DNA of 64,000 nt from Wuchereria bancrofti. Lineage: Eukaryota > Nematoda > Chromadorea > Rhabditida > Onchocercidae. Below, piece by piece: positions 24,496 through 37,221 of this stretch (positions within the stretch are counted from its first letter, which is position 1; the number at the start of each line of letters is the position of its first letter). Location: assembly GCA_005281725.1 (NCBI GenBank), contig SSBO01000003.1:4526495-4590494 (forward strand), in the 5' to 3' direction. Below the pieces are notes generated by a model. That model did no database searches. It was not told the origin of the DNA and saw nothing but the letters and a program-made list of their open reading frames with translations. A program made the position numbers and the translations under genes.

Positions 24496-24845
24496 TGATT
24501 TTTTCAGGCCTGTGTTACATTTGTCCCGCTAGACTTCAATAGCGACTGAATACTGTTCTTTCCAATGTTGAAGAATACTGACTTGTCTTATATATGAAAA
24601 ATATAAAATGTAGTAATTTCCGATTGAAAAATCATGTGAAGCAGATAGGAAATATTTTCTTATCATTCGGTGCTTGATGATCGTGCAATATTAAGATTAA
24701 AAAAGACTTGCAGGCGTGATTATCTCTTCCAGAACAATCAGCATTAGTTATTTCGTCTGATGTAGCATAAGTTATTACGCGTGTGATTTTTGGTGGCTTT
24801 TTGCCTTTCAATATCGCTTTCAGCCGGCCGTTCTGTTTTATTGTT
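24496..24845 (-). CDS. Candidate 5' exons of the PP1-like phosphatase
   Basis: Upstream of the first firm exon, 24845-24708 is open in one frame with a coding look (NGRLKAILKGKKPPKITRV and a DNHACK end), preceded by TTTCTTAAG and followed by a GT. A 14-base segment, 24509-24496, is bounded by AACACAG and GTAAGG. Chaining 24708, this microexon and 24400 keeps phase and reads ...HACKPEKIISEDLNG... into the phosphatase. No ATG was found, so at least one more exon would be needed. This rests on phase arithmetic only. Confidence 0.3.
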
Positions 24846-24921
24846 CTTAAGAAAAATGGAAGTGAAAGAAGTATAAAGCAAGTTAGTCTGAACTCTCTTT
24901 CTAAAGAAATATTAATAAATA

Positions 24922-24950
24922 AATATATATATATATATAATATATATATT
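24922..24950. repeat. AT dinucleotide microsatellite
   Basis: AT run with one phase slip, in the spacer between the phosphatase and the Ly6-like membrane protein gene. Confidence 0.85.
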
Positions 24951-25110
24951 CGGGTTTGAAACTTCTAATTTATGACGGATTTATGAATTTCTGATTCTCA
25001 ATTATTGAACTTAAACACTCATTTTCCTCCCAGCATTTTAAAAAAATTGAAAAGGTTATTTCAACATTAGTCTAAAAAGGCTTAATAATATATAAATGAT
25101 TTGGATGAGA

Positions 25111-25116
25111 TTTATT
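25111..25116 (-). terminator. Poly(A) signal of the Ly6-like membrane protein gene
   Basis: Minus-strand AATAAA begins three bases after the TAA at 25120-25122. This close spacing supports the transcript ending here. Confidence 0.45.
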
Positions 25117-25119
25117 AAT

Positions 25120-27122
25120 TTAGCTAGTATCAATAAAGAGGTCTGCCAACGAAATAATGATAGTTATGAATTGGTAAGCAAAGTAATTCATTTTGTAACT
25201 AAGAGAACTTGTTGAAATTACACACTGCAGCAGTGCATTTTGTTCCACAAGTGTGAGTTGCGCCGGAACTATTGTATCCGTACGATCTGAATGGATCACA
25301 TTGGTAGATGATTTCTGTCCTGGAGTACAAATCATCCCGAGAATGTCTTCATTATTATCGGCATCATCAGCAGCTGTTTGCAAAGTAATCATCTCTCCAA
25401 CATTCGCATTCAAACTGCAATATCAGTGTTCTACGAACTCTTGATAAAACGCTAATATCGCAATTGAAAAATCTAAAAAATCTCAAGAATAAGAAGAACT
25501 ATAAAATCGTAAGGTTCCGTTCACATTTTATTTTTATTCACACATTTTATTTCATTCTATCTTATTCCTCGGTTGATAAGGTGATAATTAAAAAAGAAGT
25601 GAAAACTTGAAATGTTCGCTTCATCAGATTTTTTTGATGCTTTATTTTCAAAGATAAACTTGTTATTACACAGCGCGATGCTTCTGTCGTCTTTTGTTGA
25701 TTAAAATAATGACAGCACCGATGAGACAAGCAACGACCACAGCTGCGCATATCACTCCGCTGATAAGACCCCAGGAAGTCTTACTCACTTTACTAGTAAC
25801 CACTGAGTCACCACCACTACTCATCCTTTGCGGTATATTTATATCTAGTGCTGCTCTTTTCAATTCTGTGAAATATTTCAGTAAAGGTTTGCTGTCGTGG
25901 ATAATAATAATACAATTTACATCATCAAGGCTAATATCAGTAAAGCTTAAGTTAAGTTAACTTGAAATTTTAAGTTTGTCCATTTTAATTCAGTTCCATT
26001 CTCTTACCGGCTTTTCTCGTCACATCATAAATTATTAGAAATGTAAATAGTGAAGTGTTTTCCTAATGTATGCTAAAAGCATAAAGTTGAAATTGATTAG
26101 AAAAAGCAACTTGGTATTCCTAAACAACTGTTGATTTAGAATTTAAAACTTTCGCTAACCTGGCATTTCCGCATCTGATCTATTTTTATCAGTTCCTTTG
26201 GGAAGTACTTTTGCTTCTCCTGAAAGACCATCTAAGTTCCGTCGGAGTACTAACGTTTAATTAATTTCATAACGGAGCACTAACGCATTTATGAACTAAA
26301 GCATTAATGCATAACACATTTATCTAAAAATTTCAAGAAAAAACATAAACATAAGTTTCTATCTTATATTTCAATTCAAAACTTAAATGCCACTACTTTT
26401 GAGGATTAAAGATTTTCTTGTATGAAGTATCAAAGAAATTGGAAAACTGTAATTTCTGAAGAAATATCTAAAAATAATACTTCTGCGCAGATAATTTCCG
26501 TTGCACTTCGTGGTATTGCAGCAGCAATATTGCAAATGTCGATAAGGAGAAAATCGAGATTTATTGAGTGTTACAGGACATTTATTAAACATATTATTGT
26601 GACAATTTATACTAGCAGTCGATGTTTTCTGCTTAAATATGTTACTATTGCAACATTCATCTTTTTCCTTGTTAAAGTTGACTCAAATCTTCAAAATTTT
26701 TGGTATTTTCTGAATCTTCTACATCCTTCACAACCTTCACAGTTAAGCAATTATGTATGGAAAAGAGATAGATGCAGTGAATTGATAAAAGCATTTTAAA
26801 ATGTTGATCAGAAATGGAAAAACATTAATATAAAAAGAAAATATATGTCTCAGAGCTTGCAATGGATTCCGAATGAACTAGCAAGAATAATTCTTGAGAG
26901 GAAAATCGCCGGCTAATGAAAATTGAATTAGGCTGGCAGAGTAATTATACCTGGCTAAGGACAGTACAGCCGTAGAGTATGGTAGCAGTATTAGCAAATT
27001 CCACTGTATAGCATGCTGATATGCTATCTGTTTCACTGACACATTTTTCAAGCAACAGAGGTTGAGCGTTTATCACACATTTCAAATGGTCAATTTTGCT
27101 TTCGCTTCTATTTTCTCGTTTA
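25120..27122 (-). CDS. Single-pass membrane protein with Ly6/activin-receptor-like ectodomain, 5' partial
   Basis: Exons in phase: 27122-26951, 26628-26481, 26219-26160, 25865-25670, 25414-25120 (TAA). The ectodomain carries ten cysteines in a three-finger pattern: LKCV, EKCV, SACY, YGCT, INC, NKCP and the diagnostic YCCCNTTKCNGN. A short linker is followed by a transmembrane helix, WGLISGVICAAVVVACLIGA then VIILI, and a basic NKRRQKHR stop-transfer. The predicted tail is about 100 residues and acidic (ADDADNNEDI), with no kinase or GS box. The TM exon can end at HRAV plus TAA or use the GT just before it, which restores phase into the last exon; I prefer the second. The signal-peptide exon was not found. 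A receptor or co-receptor role is inference. Ly6/uPAR and activin-receptor ectodomains cannot be told apart by eye here. Confidence 0.75.
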
Positions 27123-29745
27123 CTGCAGGGAAATTGCAAGCGCAGTCACATACAAATTGCATCCTTTCAGAATATCATTAGGAAAACCTTTGAAAATCTA
27201 AGAATGTTAGTCTAAGAAAAATATCTTTAAAAAAATGAACGTGTGTTTCATCCTTGTTAAATTTGAAATAACCTTCTTGATGAAAAAATAATGAATTTGA
27301 ATTAAACGCCACTTGTGTTGACTAATGCTTATACTTGTAATTTCGTGGCACCCAGGAACAAATGCATGATTTTCAAAAAATTGGCTTGAACTTCAAGCTC
27401 AAAAATATTAAAGTATTTAACTAAAAATTAAGGCTACGTTATCGAATATAGCACAAGAAAATACTGCAATGTACAGATTCCTTAGTACAAGATGATGCAA
27501 CGTCGATAATCATCTTAATTTTCTGTTGTGAATGTTATAATTAAATTAAATTGATGTCACACAACACCAACACGAGAAAACATTCAGCAATGAATAACCA
27601 TGGCAACAGTAAAATCAACCACATAGGACGTTCCAAGTAATAAAAAGTGAAAATTGCATCGGCATAATTCACTTATAACTGAAAAAGTCACTCCCATGAT
27701 CCAACACACATAACCTTCCATGAATTGTTCGAAATAGTAAAACATTCAGCACAGAACTACCGCAACACTGCCATCGCATTACAGTTGACCATTTCACAAA
27801 CCGATTAAACATCTTAACGAAACGCTTCATTGGTCTCTAATTTTCAAAACAAAGGTTTTACAGCAGATTATTTAAAATCCTAACCGAATGCATAGGAATC
27901 TTCGTTAAGCACTGACTCCGAGATGACTACAGCCTCTTGAAACTTACCACATACCTGCAAACACCTCCCCCCACTTGTGTTGATAAAACTAGTCGTGATA
28001 TCCAACGGTTCCCACAGTTTCCATCAGTACTGCAATGGCCATGACAGTATTTCTACAATGTCACATGGTCAACAGATTACAAGACCAAGATATCGCACTC
28101 TATTATTATTTTTTCTAAACACTGACCTCGTCAATATCGATGTTTCACACGTTTTTTGAAACGGACTTTAAACGAAAGAATTTATTTCAACATTAGGAAA
28201 CTGCCAAAAAATGTGGGCAAAAATGGAGTGGAACATGAATAAAAAAACACATGTTAAAATTGACATTGTATTAGGAAACTACAACTAACGAGTTACTGGT
28301 AAATTATTTAATACATTAAAAGCTGTACAATGAAACTACTTGCAATCAATTTTGCTAGTAAGATTACATATTTGTACTTTACAAACACCCATAAAAAGCT
28401 AGATTAGTTCCATGTAAATGATCTACGAAACCCAATGGTGAAACACCGAACTCCTGCACTTCTTGATCTCCCTTCTCATGCATAAATCCTAAACTTTCCT
28501 TTCTAAAAAACCATCCCGCAGCACGTTCCTCAACAAAATACGAATAGCAAAAAAAAAGGGATATGGCACTAAAATGTCCAAAAAAGAAAAGATTGCCGTA
28601 GAAAAGATTTAAATTCTGAGGAAACTATCAACAGTGGCGGAAAACCCACTTTGGTACAACACCGCTGATATTGCACGTTTAAAGATTTACTACAGCTCAA
28701 CCTAAGTATTTAAATTTCAATGCACTGCTTGCAGTCCAACGGTATAATTGCTAATGAAATTTGTGTATTACTCTAAAAATTTTCGTAAAGGCACCTTCTA
28801 ATCATTTAACATGCAAATAGAATATCATTAGGGCTGCAAGCAGCACACCGATATACAAGTAAAGAAACCGGCTAACGATGGATAAAGTATTAGGTTAATA
28901 TTTAGAAGTGAGATATGCGCACGAAATTATGTGATATGTATTTCGTGTAGTAATGAGACCAAAATGATTTCTTGAACTTATATCGAAATAAAAAAATTCT
29001 TAAAAACACATTAAACAGAGAACATTTAAAAAGAATTCAGGTAGTACTGGAATTAATATTAAACGAACATAGCAATTAGAACTGTTCACCACAAATGTAT
29101 TAGTTGACACAAAAAAAGATCGAAATCACTTGTTATACACCAAAAATTTTCCTGAATTAATGATTACACTGTTACCTGAGATTACGAATTTATAATGCTA
29201 ACGGATAACATCAAAACAGCTCTGTTAATGAACAGACAAATAATCAAGAACCGTAACTTATGCACTGCACTACCAATTCTAATGACTGAACAATCGAAGC
29301 GTTTTCATCAGCTCTTTTTTGAAGATATTGTTTGCTTGAGCAACCATTTATCATTTTTTTTTCTTGCTACCAAAATCGTCTTGTGCAGAGAAGACAAGAT
29401 GCCAAACACTATTAAGTATGCCTAGCAGTTTCATCACAACTTTCATTTCCGTTCTTTCTTACCTTCAATCTTTGAAGATGCAGATGGATACGCTGCTCCT
29501 ACGACGTTCCGAAGCAATCGGAGTATGTTAGATTTCAAAATTCCCTTATTTCAAAAAAAGTGACTTATCATTAGTTAATAAATGACTATTCCCAGCTTCT
29601 TACACTAGAGTCGGAAAAGATTTATAGAGTGATGACATAAGAGCAAAGACATCCCAGTAACTTTCCCACCCAAAGTAAATGGCTCATCCCTTTTAGAAGA
29701 GTGCTGGAAACTTCCTTAACAAAAACGCATAAGTTAAATTTAATT
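27123..29745. other. AT-rich spacer, no gene seen
   Basis: Probably contains the missing 5' exon or promoter of the Ly6-like gene and the 3' flank of the zinc-finger gene. Open frames (27977-28159, 29195-29425, plus) are short and unsupported. Confidence 0.45.
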
Positions 29746-32700
29746 TCAGAGATGCAAAATCGGTGATATCTGTAGAGGTGCTGGTACTAGTTCCACATTC
29801 ACTCGTACCATTTCTTGTACCGTGTTTCGCACTGGTAAATGTGCAACCATTTCATCAAAAACAACACCTACTGCTGCTGTTGCACTATTTGCTGAGGAAG
29901 ATGATTGAGATATTTGCTCTCTCACCAAAAATGTTTGAACTGTATAAGGTTTTTTATTTGTAGACAATTGCCCATGTCCTTCTGGCATCATATCCAAATC
30001 TAGCGAGTTTGGCTAAAAAAAGTAGATTTTATATTTTACAAAATTCAAAAGCAAGATATTTAAACCATACAAATCGCACTGACCAATCTGTTTTCCCATG
30101 ACTAGATTTTGAAAAACATATTAGAACCAAATATTTTGTGTGCTTTATAAATGTACAAACAATGCCTTAAAAATTAGAAGAAAAAAACATAACGATTTGT
30201 TCTATTTCAACTAGGCCTATACCTGGACAACAAAATTCTCAAGATATTTTTAGATTTTCAAACTTCTGAACTGCAGTTACATTCAAATGATGACCTACAG
30301 TATAAGTATTTCGTTCATGCTCTTCTCGATTGTTACCATTTTTCATATTCAACATAATTTTCCCTTCTCTCACTCCAAACAATTTACTGACATCTTGACT
30401 TCGTCCATTTTCTGTCGAACCATTCACTACTGGTCCTTTCGATTTTGTTTTATTATTTGTTTGGTTTCCAATGTGACACAAAAGATGTTTTTCGCAATCG
30501 TCTCGTGACCAAAAGCGATATTTGCAGCCTTCGAACAAGCAAACATAACGCTTCTTCCATAATTTACCTGATATGTTAAATCTAGCAATATGAGCAGAAA
30601 CTAATGTATTTGCTTTTGCCAAAGAGTTAAGAAATAAAAACGGAGTTAAAACCCATTGCAAAAGGGAGCTAAGTCTCAAGATAAAAACTTGTGCAGCAAG
30701 CAATATCTTAGCATAGTGTTACTGTATAGCATATAATAAATATAGTACATTTAATAGGTTACAAACCGTTATTTGTAACCAATGAGATCAGCCTATCCAG
30801 AATCTTTAACTGCTGAAATATAGAGACACATGACAAAGATGTCCTCAAAACTGTTTTGTAATTTCAACTGCCTTACTACTAATAAGTATTCTCATAGAAC
30901 TATAATTTACAGCCTTTTCACAATCCTTGTCGCTTAATGTTTCAACTGAGATAAGTTCATATGGAGAATACACAGCAGTGACTTACGAGACACGATAACA
31001 TCACGAGATTTATTCTTTCCATTCTTCGGTGAAAACTTCAGTCTCCACTGATGAACAACAGAAACGTGTTTACTCAGTATAACAGGATTACGATATCGTC
31101 GTGAACACCATGATATCGGGCAATCAAAAAATTTGTCCTAAAATTAAAATTTTCCTAAAACTAAGATTTAAAAACTTACCCTCATACGGGTTTTCTCAGT
31201 AAATAAATCACATTTAGTAATATTACTGTGTGAGATTTCCATAAATAGAAAACGGACCCTACATAATTTCATTCATAGCTAAATTTTTTCCCTCACTTTT
31301 ATTTGTCTGATGATTAACTATTATGGGGGCTTTGTATAGTAAGAGTTAATAATTTGTAATACAGAAACATCTCGAGAAATTGTGATTCCAGAAGTTAAGT
31401 CCCCATATTACCATGACACCTAAAACACCTGTGACAAGAGAATAAGGCCAGAAATCAACAATCTGTAGGAAATCAGCTAAAACATGAGTGATAATGATAT
31501 GCAGAAATGGCATATCAAGAAACATAACGATAAAATCAGTTACTCACAACTTTGTGAGTTACTCCATGCTCATCTCCTAATGTTTCGCCCTCTCTCATGC
31601 TTCCTGCGCTTCTATTTGAAAGCTTCCTCTCAGAATCAACCCATGAATCTGCCATACTAGAGGATTGGAAACTGTACTGTGTACACAGAGGCTCCATACC
31701 ATGAACTGTCACTGCAGGAGAACCCGTTTCATCTAAAAAAAATAAAACAATCATTTATGGAAACTGCGGAAACTTTATTTCTTTGACATAAACAAATACA
31801 TCTCATATTCCAGAAGAAATCAAACAGTGGGGATATTCCACATCACCCAACAGCCGTTGCTTCGACTTTTCTCAAGTGTCACTTGAACTCTCGTTACTTT
31901 ATTAGTTGCATATCGACCGCCACGATCAGTAACAACAAACCTGGACTACGTATAACCAAGGGATGATTATGGACCATATGCAGCTGAAACTGAATTTGAT
32001 CACTGAATATATCTGCACAATGCACGCAGGTAAATTCACCTCGTTCTTGCTGCTGCAAGTTCGCTGTAAGAGATCCACCAAGAGTTGCAGCACTTTGTCC
32101 GGATTTAATATCATATGCATCCTCAAAACGAGAGAATCAGTTCAGAAAGAATATTGCTTACAAAATGCCACTCATTTATTATTCATTAACAAAGTAAGCA
32201 CCACTATAGGTATGGCTAAACTGAGGAATAGTCGCAGACAAGCCTTAGTAGAACTAGTCTGATACTATTCACTGAATTTTTTGGAAACGCCATTATCCAG
32301 AAATAAAAAGTTTTACCTTTAAGAAACCCTCTAGTGATTCTAAGCCCATATCCATTCTGTGTTTCTCGCTAAGATGTTTCTGCATTGCAACCACACCAGC
32401 AGTTCTTATGTCACAGAGCGGACATCGTAATTGACTAGAAGACATATTACATAATTTTCAAAAGCTCAGCCACCTGTCCTCTTTCCAAATCTAATGCCCG
32501 TACATTAGAATTAGCAAGCAGCTTCATTATGATTTTACTTTAGAGATAGCAATGTGAGGTTGGAAAATACGCATTGCCAATCTCTAATTTTATTTAACTC
32601 ATTGCTACTAGAAAAATATACATAAGTTCTTAAAGCTTACCCGACTAGGTTCGTTTGAAGGGCAAATGCTCTTTCAAATGCAATCTTCAAATCTTCTAAA

Positions 32701-35700
32701 AAGCGAGCCGAATAACGCTGCATTTTTGGCACTAATCTGTGCCAAATCAAATCAAAGAAACAAACTAATATGGGGCATCAAATACTTTAAGCAAATAGGA
32801 CAGGGCACAGGAAATAGCAGTAGCAAAGAGTAGCTCAAAGAGAACAAAGAATGGGCATCCATTTCAGCAAAATTTCCCAGAAAAAAGAACGGACGTCTTT
32901 CTCTCTCGCTGCACTACACACTATACAGGCACCGCAACAGCAACAACGCATGCCACATTCGCTTCACGACCGCCGCGATCGATTTTACTGACAAATGTAC
33001 TTCGTCCGCTCTCTTCAGCTGATGATTGCCGAAGAAAATTCTTCAACATTTCAAAAATGTATTCGGAAGGGGAAAGTATGTTTCCCTTTCTTCCTTCTCC
33101 AACACAAAGCATTGCTTTTCAGGATCGTTATTTCAGCCTATCAAATAACATTCCAAACATCATTATCTCGATTATCGGTCTCCTCAAGTTATCTCGAAAA
33201 GTTCTCACAAAAGCAGAACTTCACAGAGAAAGTCCTGCATATACAAAGTTCTAAACCGACTCCAAAATTGATAAGGAAAAAATTACTCAATATTATTTCC
33301 ACTTTGATCGGAAGTTTTAAGGGCTTGACTGAGAGTCGATGTGCTGGTGATACTTGAGGTAGAACTTAGAGATCCGCGATGACCACGAGACGTTGGTAAT
33401 GACACAACATTATGAACTTCTTGTTTGTGTTGCTTCAGAGATTCACGAGTCTGTCCTACATTTGTATTACAAATATCGCAGCTGAAAGAAAAGCAACAAA
33501 TCTGCCTTTTCCTCTTTTTCCGCTTGTTCAGATTTACGGCAAGAGCTTTGTCTACCATTTTCTTCAACTGCATATTTTTCTTTTTCAGTTGCATATTTTT
33601 CTTAAAAATTATCAGGCCACTTTCGACTTTTAAATTATGATCTTCATATAATCTGGTAATTGGGAAACTAATATGCCAGTCATCATTAGTTACTAAATTT
33701 CTTATAATGTATACCGAAAAGCGATCGTGCCAGATTTCTCCTTCTCTAAAGTATCGATATTTGCAATGATTGTTTTATGTTCATCAATAACAATGCCGTG
33801 CATTTTGAGCATATGCGTTCGAAGGAAATATTTGTTGCATACTTCCTTGTTGCAAACATCGCAGTAATTCTTGCCCGTTGTTGTATATTGTTTTTTCGGC
33901 TGTCGTGACTAAAGCTAAGGAAACATGTTTTTTCCTGCCAGTGAATGTAAATGTGAGAGATCGGGGCTCGAAACACCGTAAGTGTTAAAGATATTAAATC
34001 TACTGAATTCAAAATGAAAAAAAAAAACAATAAAAACATACAACGTTAATGGGCGACGTAACCATTCCCGGAGCAATTGCTGAATTACGAGGTCGGTCTG
34101 CATCAATACTTTGATTATTTTGCTGCTTCTGTGACTGTTGTTGTGGCTGTAGCTGACCCATTGGAGACAATAAGTTGAATGAGTTAAGAAAGCTGTTCAA
34201 GATATTATGCTGCAATAACAAATGATGTTGCAGGGTAGCTCGGCTCTCGCACTCCTGTCCACACATTTCACATGCTTCTTTATTGGCTGATGAATGTCTT
34301 GATGGTGATCTAAAATGAGATTTGATTCTTACAAAACTTTTTAAGTGGTAACAGTAAAAGAAATGAAGTATAAAAAACTTCACAAATGCAATATCAATCG
34401 GAAATAACAAAAATGATAACTTACGATTGTTGTTGTACTTGCATCCCATCACCTTTAAATGACGACAACAGTTCTTGCGCAATCGCATTCTCTTGAGCCT
34501 GACGAGCAATCATAGCAAATAAATCACCTGTGTTTGGTAACTGACTTGCGACGCTAGCAAGTGCTTCTTCATCAATCCTGACACTCTCCGACCTATAACT
34601 ACATTGTTTACGACTAATCTATCCAACAAATAAAATGATTATCCGGTTAGTGGTAATACGTGGATAAAAAAAATCTACCTGGCTCCACCGAGTAACTCAT
34701 CATCATCTTTACTTCCTTCCTCAATTGTTCTCGCTCGTTTGGTTGGTGATGAGTCCGCACTAGACAAGCAATTGACAATAACAGAAGTCGGCTGAGATGA
34801 AGTCGTTTTTGAAGGAGATATCTGTGAAGCTTCCAGTACATTCTGATTGCAAAGTGCAGCGATAAACTCAGCTGGACTAAGATTCATTCCCGTCGAGGTA
34901 GTTGGCAAATCCAGAGGAAGGTTCTGTGAAACACTTGCTAAAAAAGTTATTTAGATAATAAGGTAAAACGGAAAACCCAAAACGATCGAAATTTCAACAG
35001 ATAATGTGACCCAATCCTCAATTCAACAGATACTAAAGTGAGAAAAAAGACACATCTTGACCGAACTGCTTTCGGCTCATGCAAATCCAGAATGTATATC
35101 CATCCATTTTGCCGCATGCTGAGCAATTAAGATGCACCAATTCGCAGTTGTAAGTACAAGACTAACTAACGTGACGCTAGTGATGTTACATTGCATTCGG
35201 ATGGTGAGTTTTTGCCCGGAAATGGAATGCCATGTTTTTTCCACTTATGTGTTCGAAGAAAGTAGCGATTGCAAAAATTCTTGTCACATATTTCGCAATA
35301 AGTATCCTGGAAAGTTGAAGAACAGGGTTCCTTCGGAGTGTAGCTCAGCAGCTCAAATGGCCAACAAAATGGCTTTCAGTTGGAATGAATAACCCTGCAC
35401 TTTTTCTTAATAGAGGAAGAAATTCCGATTGAATGAAAGCAGTACGGATTTACCTTCGAATGCCCAGCACTACTAGCAAATGGTGAATTGAGGATTGAGC
35501 CTGGGCTGCAATTTGCTGATGGAACCGTACCCGCAGAACCATTGGTACTACCAAGTGCTGCTAGGACTCGGAGAGAGTCTTCAACTGATCCGGGAGAGAA
35601 ATACTGATTCATTAGCTGCATCTGCTCCAGCATCGGTGGCATTCGTTGTGTTAGAGCAGCCATGTTTCTGGAATTCCAACAGATTGTGAAAGCATGCATC

Positions 35701-36473
35701 AAATGTTTCTTACTAAGTTTTGGTAAGCTTACAGGGCGGAGACATTATTTGGCAATCCTGGAAAAAAATCAGAGATCCACTTTGAAAGATCAAGCTGCTG
35801 TAACTCCGTTGTTGATGGAGGCTGCAAATTTTCGTTCTCTGTCAGAGCAATATCTTCAGTATTTACTTTCGGTGAGCTGAAATAAATCAAATTCAAACCG
35901 AACTCTCTTAATTAGACCACCAGATCTTTCTGGTCCGTACACAGTGGAAATTAGTGAAGCTCAAAACCTTAGTGCAGCGTCATCTACAGGATCCTGTTCG
36001 TTTGTAGATTCCATTTCTCTATCAACAGCACCAAATGGCTTGGGTGATAACGGTGACTCGGCGTCACATGGAGAAGTCGCCACTTCTGATGAAGTTGACG
36101 CTGCCACTTCTGCTTTATTATTTTCACCAACAGTTTCCTCTTGTTCATTTGTGGTATTACCGTTGCTGCTATTCTGACCCTGATTTAGAGCTGCTGCTGC
36201 CGCTAACTGGCTTAGATACATTGCCCCCAAATTCTGAAATAAAAATTTGCATTAAATTTGCTTGGAGCGCATTTTCCTATAGTATCCAAATAAATTTCGT
36301 AGATCAAGACGTACTGATTCGGGAGGTCGGAATAATGGTATATCCAACTGCGCATTGGCAAAAACTGATGGCAAAAAATTGTAGGGCGAAGGTAACATGG
36401 AAGCAGATTGCATGAGTTGCTGATGATGTTTAGCACTTCCACTACCGCCACCCAAACTCGATGGCATCATCAT
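29746..36473 (-). CDS. Multi-C2H2 zinc-finger transcription factor
   Basis: Seventeen exons keep phase: 36473-36315, 36233-35968, 35876-35733, 35667-35454, 35306-35171, 34937-34679, 34592-34425, 34309-34045, 33908-33715, 33481-33287, 32736-32641, 32434-32317, 32121-31941, 31732-31548, 31137-30987, 30567-30281 (or 30299), 30012-29746, about 1,094 residues. Eight C2H2 fingers are visible: CEICDKNFCNRYFLRTH (about residue 265), CEMCGQECES, CDVCNKEVCNKYFLRTH (about 550), CDICNTNVGQ, CPLCDIRTAG, CVHCADIFSD, CPISWCSRRY and CLFEGCKYRFW. Between them lie Ser/Gln/Asn-rich linkers and a basic TKRAR motif (possible NLS). It is therefore a nuclear DNA-binding protein. The finger style with KYFLRTH resembles a group of insect and worm developmental zinc-finger factors, but I cannot name the orthologue. 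The first exon opens at an acceptor (36487), reading EWKCH before the MMM start, so further 5' exons are possible. Confidence 0.92.
32921..33112 (-). CDS. Possible alternative exon within the zinc-finger gene
   Basis: In the intron between 33286 and 32737 an ATG-started minus-strand frame of 63 codons runs from MLCVGEGRKGN to VAVAVPV. It is more GC-rich than the surrounding intron and has a protein-like middle (FLRQSSAEESGRSTFVSKID). It could be an alternative first or terminal exon, or chance. No splice pairing with the main chain was established. Confidence 0.2.
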   Translation of the reverse strand: MLCVGEGRKGNILSPSEYIFEMLKNFLRQSSAEESGRSTFVSKIDRGGREANVACVVAVAVPV

Positions 36474-36482
36474 ATGACACTT

Positions 36483-36489
36483 CCACTCT
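36483..36489 (-). promoter_or_regulatory. Acceptor upstream of the zinc-finger gene's first recognised ATG
   Basis: Minus-strand AAAATTACAG ends at 36488, 14 bases before the triple ATG. It may receive a spliced leader, giving the ATG start, or a distant upstream exon, because the bases between read in frame (EWKCH). Confidence 0.45.
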
Positions 36490-37161
36490 GTAATTTTCCC
36501 ATAAAATCTACAAATTTCAGAAATGAAATAGCAAACAAACGTCTTCAAGCTTTCTCGTTTCCTAAAAATGATGCGAAGAGATTAGCAGGTAATGTGAGAT
36601 AAAGCTAGGAGTAAAAAATGTTGAGGTGTGGGTACATGACGTTTTAAATGGGGTGTATTCCTCGACTTGAGACAAACGATGAACTGTGCGAGAAAGAACC
36701 TGAAAAAGAACTCGAACTGAAATGAATACCATTCGTTGCGTGGATGAAAAATCTTGTCACTTGATAATATCCCGCGCAAATAGCATAAACAGCTCAACCT
36801 CACTTCTACATAGGGCAGATAATCACTTCAAGTCGCGAAAAGTTTAAAGTCAACATTCATCCTTCATCTCCACACAACTACAACCTACAGTCATATTCAA
36901 TTCTCCATTGTATGCAACAAAGCCATGCTTCAAATTTTCGCTTATCGATCAAAAAGAATAATGGATATGGCGATAACTGAGTTAAATTCTAGGACCGAAA
37001 ATATTCCCTGAAAGAAGAGAGCGTAAAAGGGGAAGAGAATGGGCAAAAGTTTTGTTTCGTCAGAATTAAAAATGATTTTCGAGAAAGAGAAAAAAGCAAA
37101 AAATGCAAATGACAAATGAACAGTGTAATATGGAAATGATCAGTACAAAGGAATATACCTA

Positions 37162-37221
37162 CGGAAATAGGAATAGGGGAGAGAAGAGGGCAGGGGAACG
37201 GGGAGAGGGAAAGGGTAGAGG
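37162..37221 (+). repeat. Polypurine tract
   Basis: About 60 bases almost entirely A and G (GGAAATAGGAATAGGGGAGA and onward). The surrounding 37.1-37.7 kb is richer in G+C and CpG than the rest of the spacer, including GCGCCCGGGATGAGCC near 37441. Confidence 0.6.

Noticed and set aside
35132..36177. Several plus-strand frames of 64-126 codons
   Set aside because: They are antisense shadows of zinc-finger exons whose phases and motifs are clear on the minus strand.
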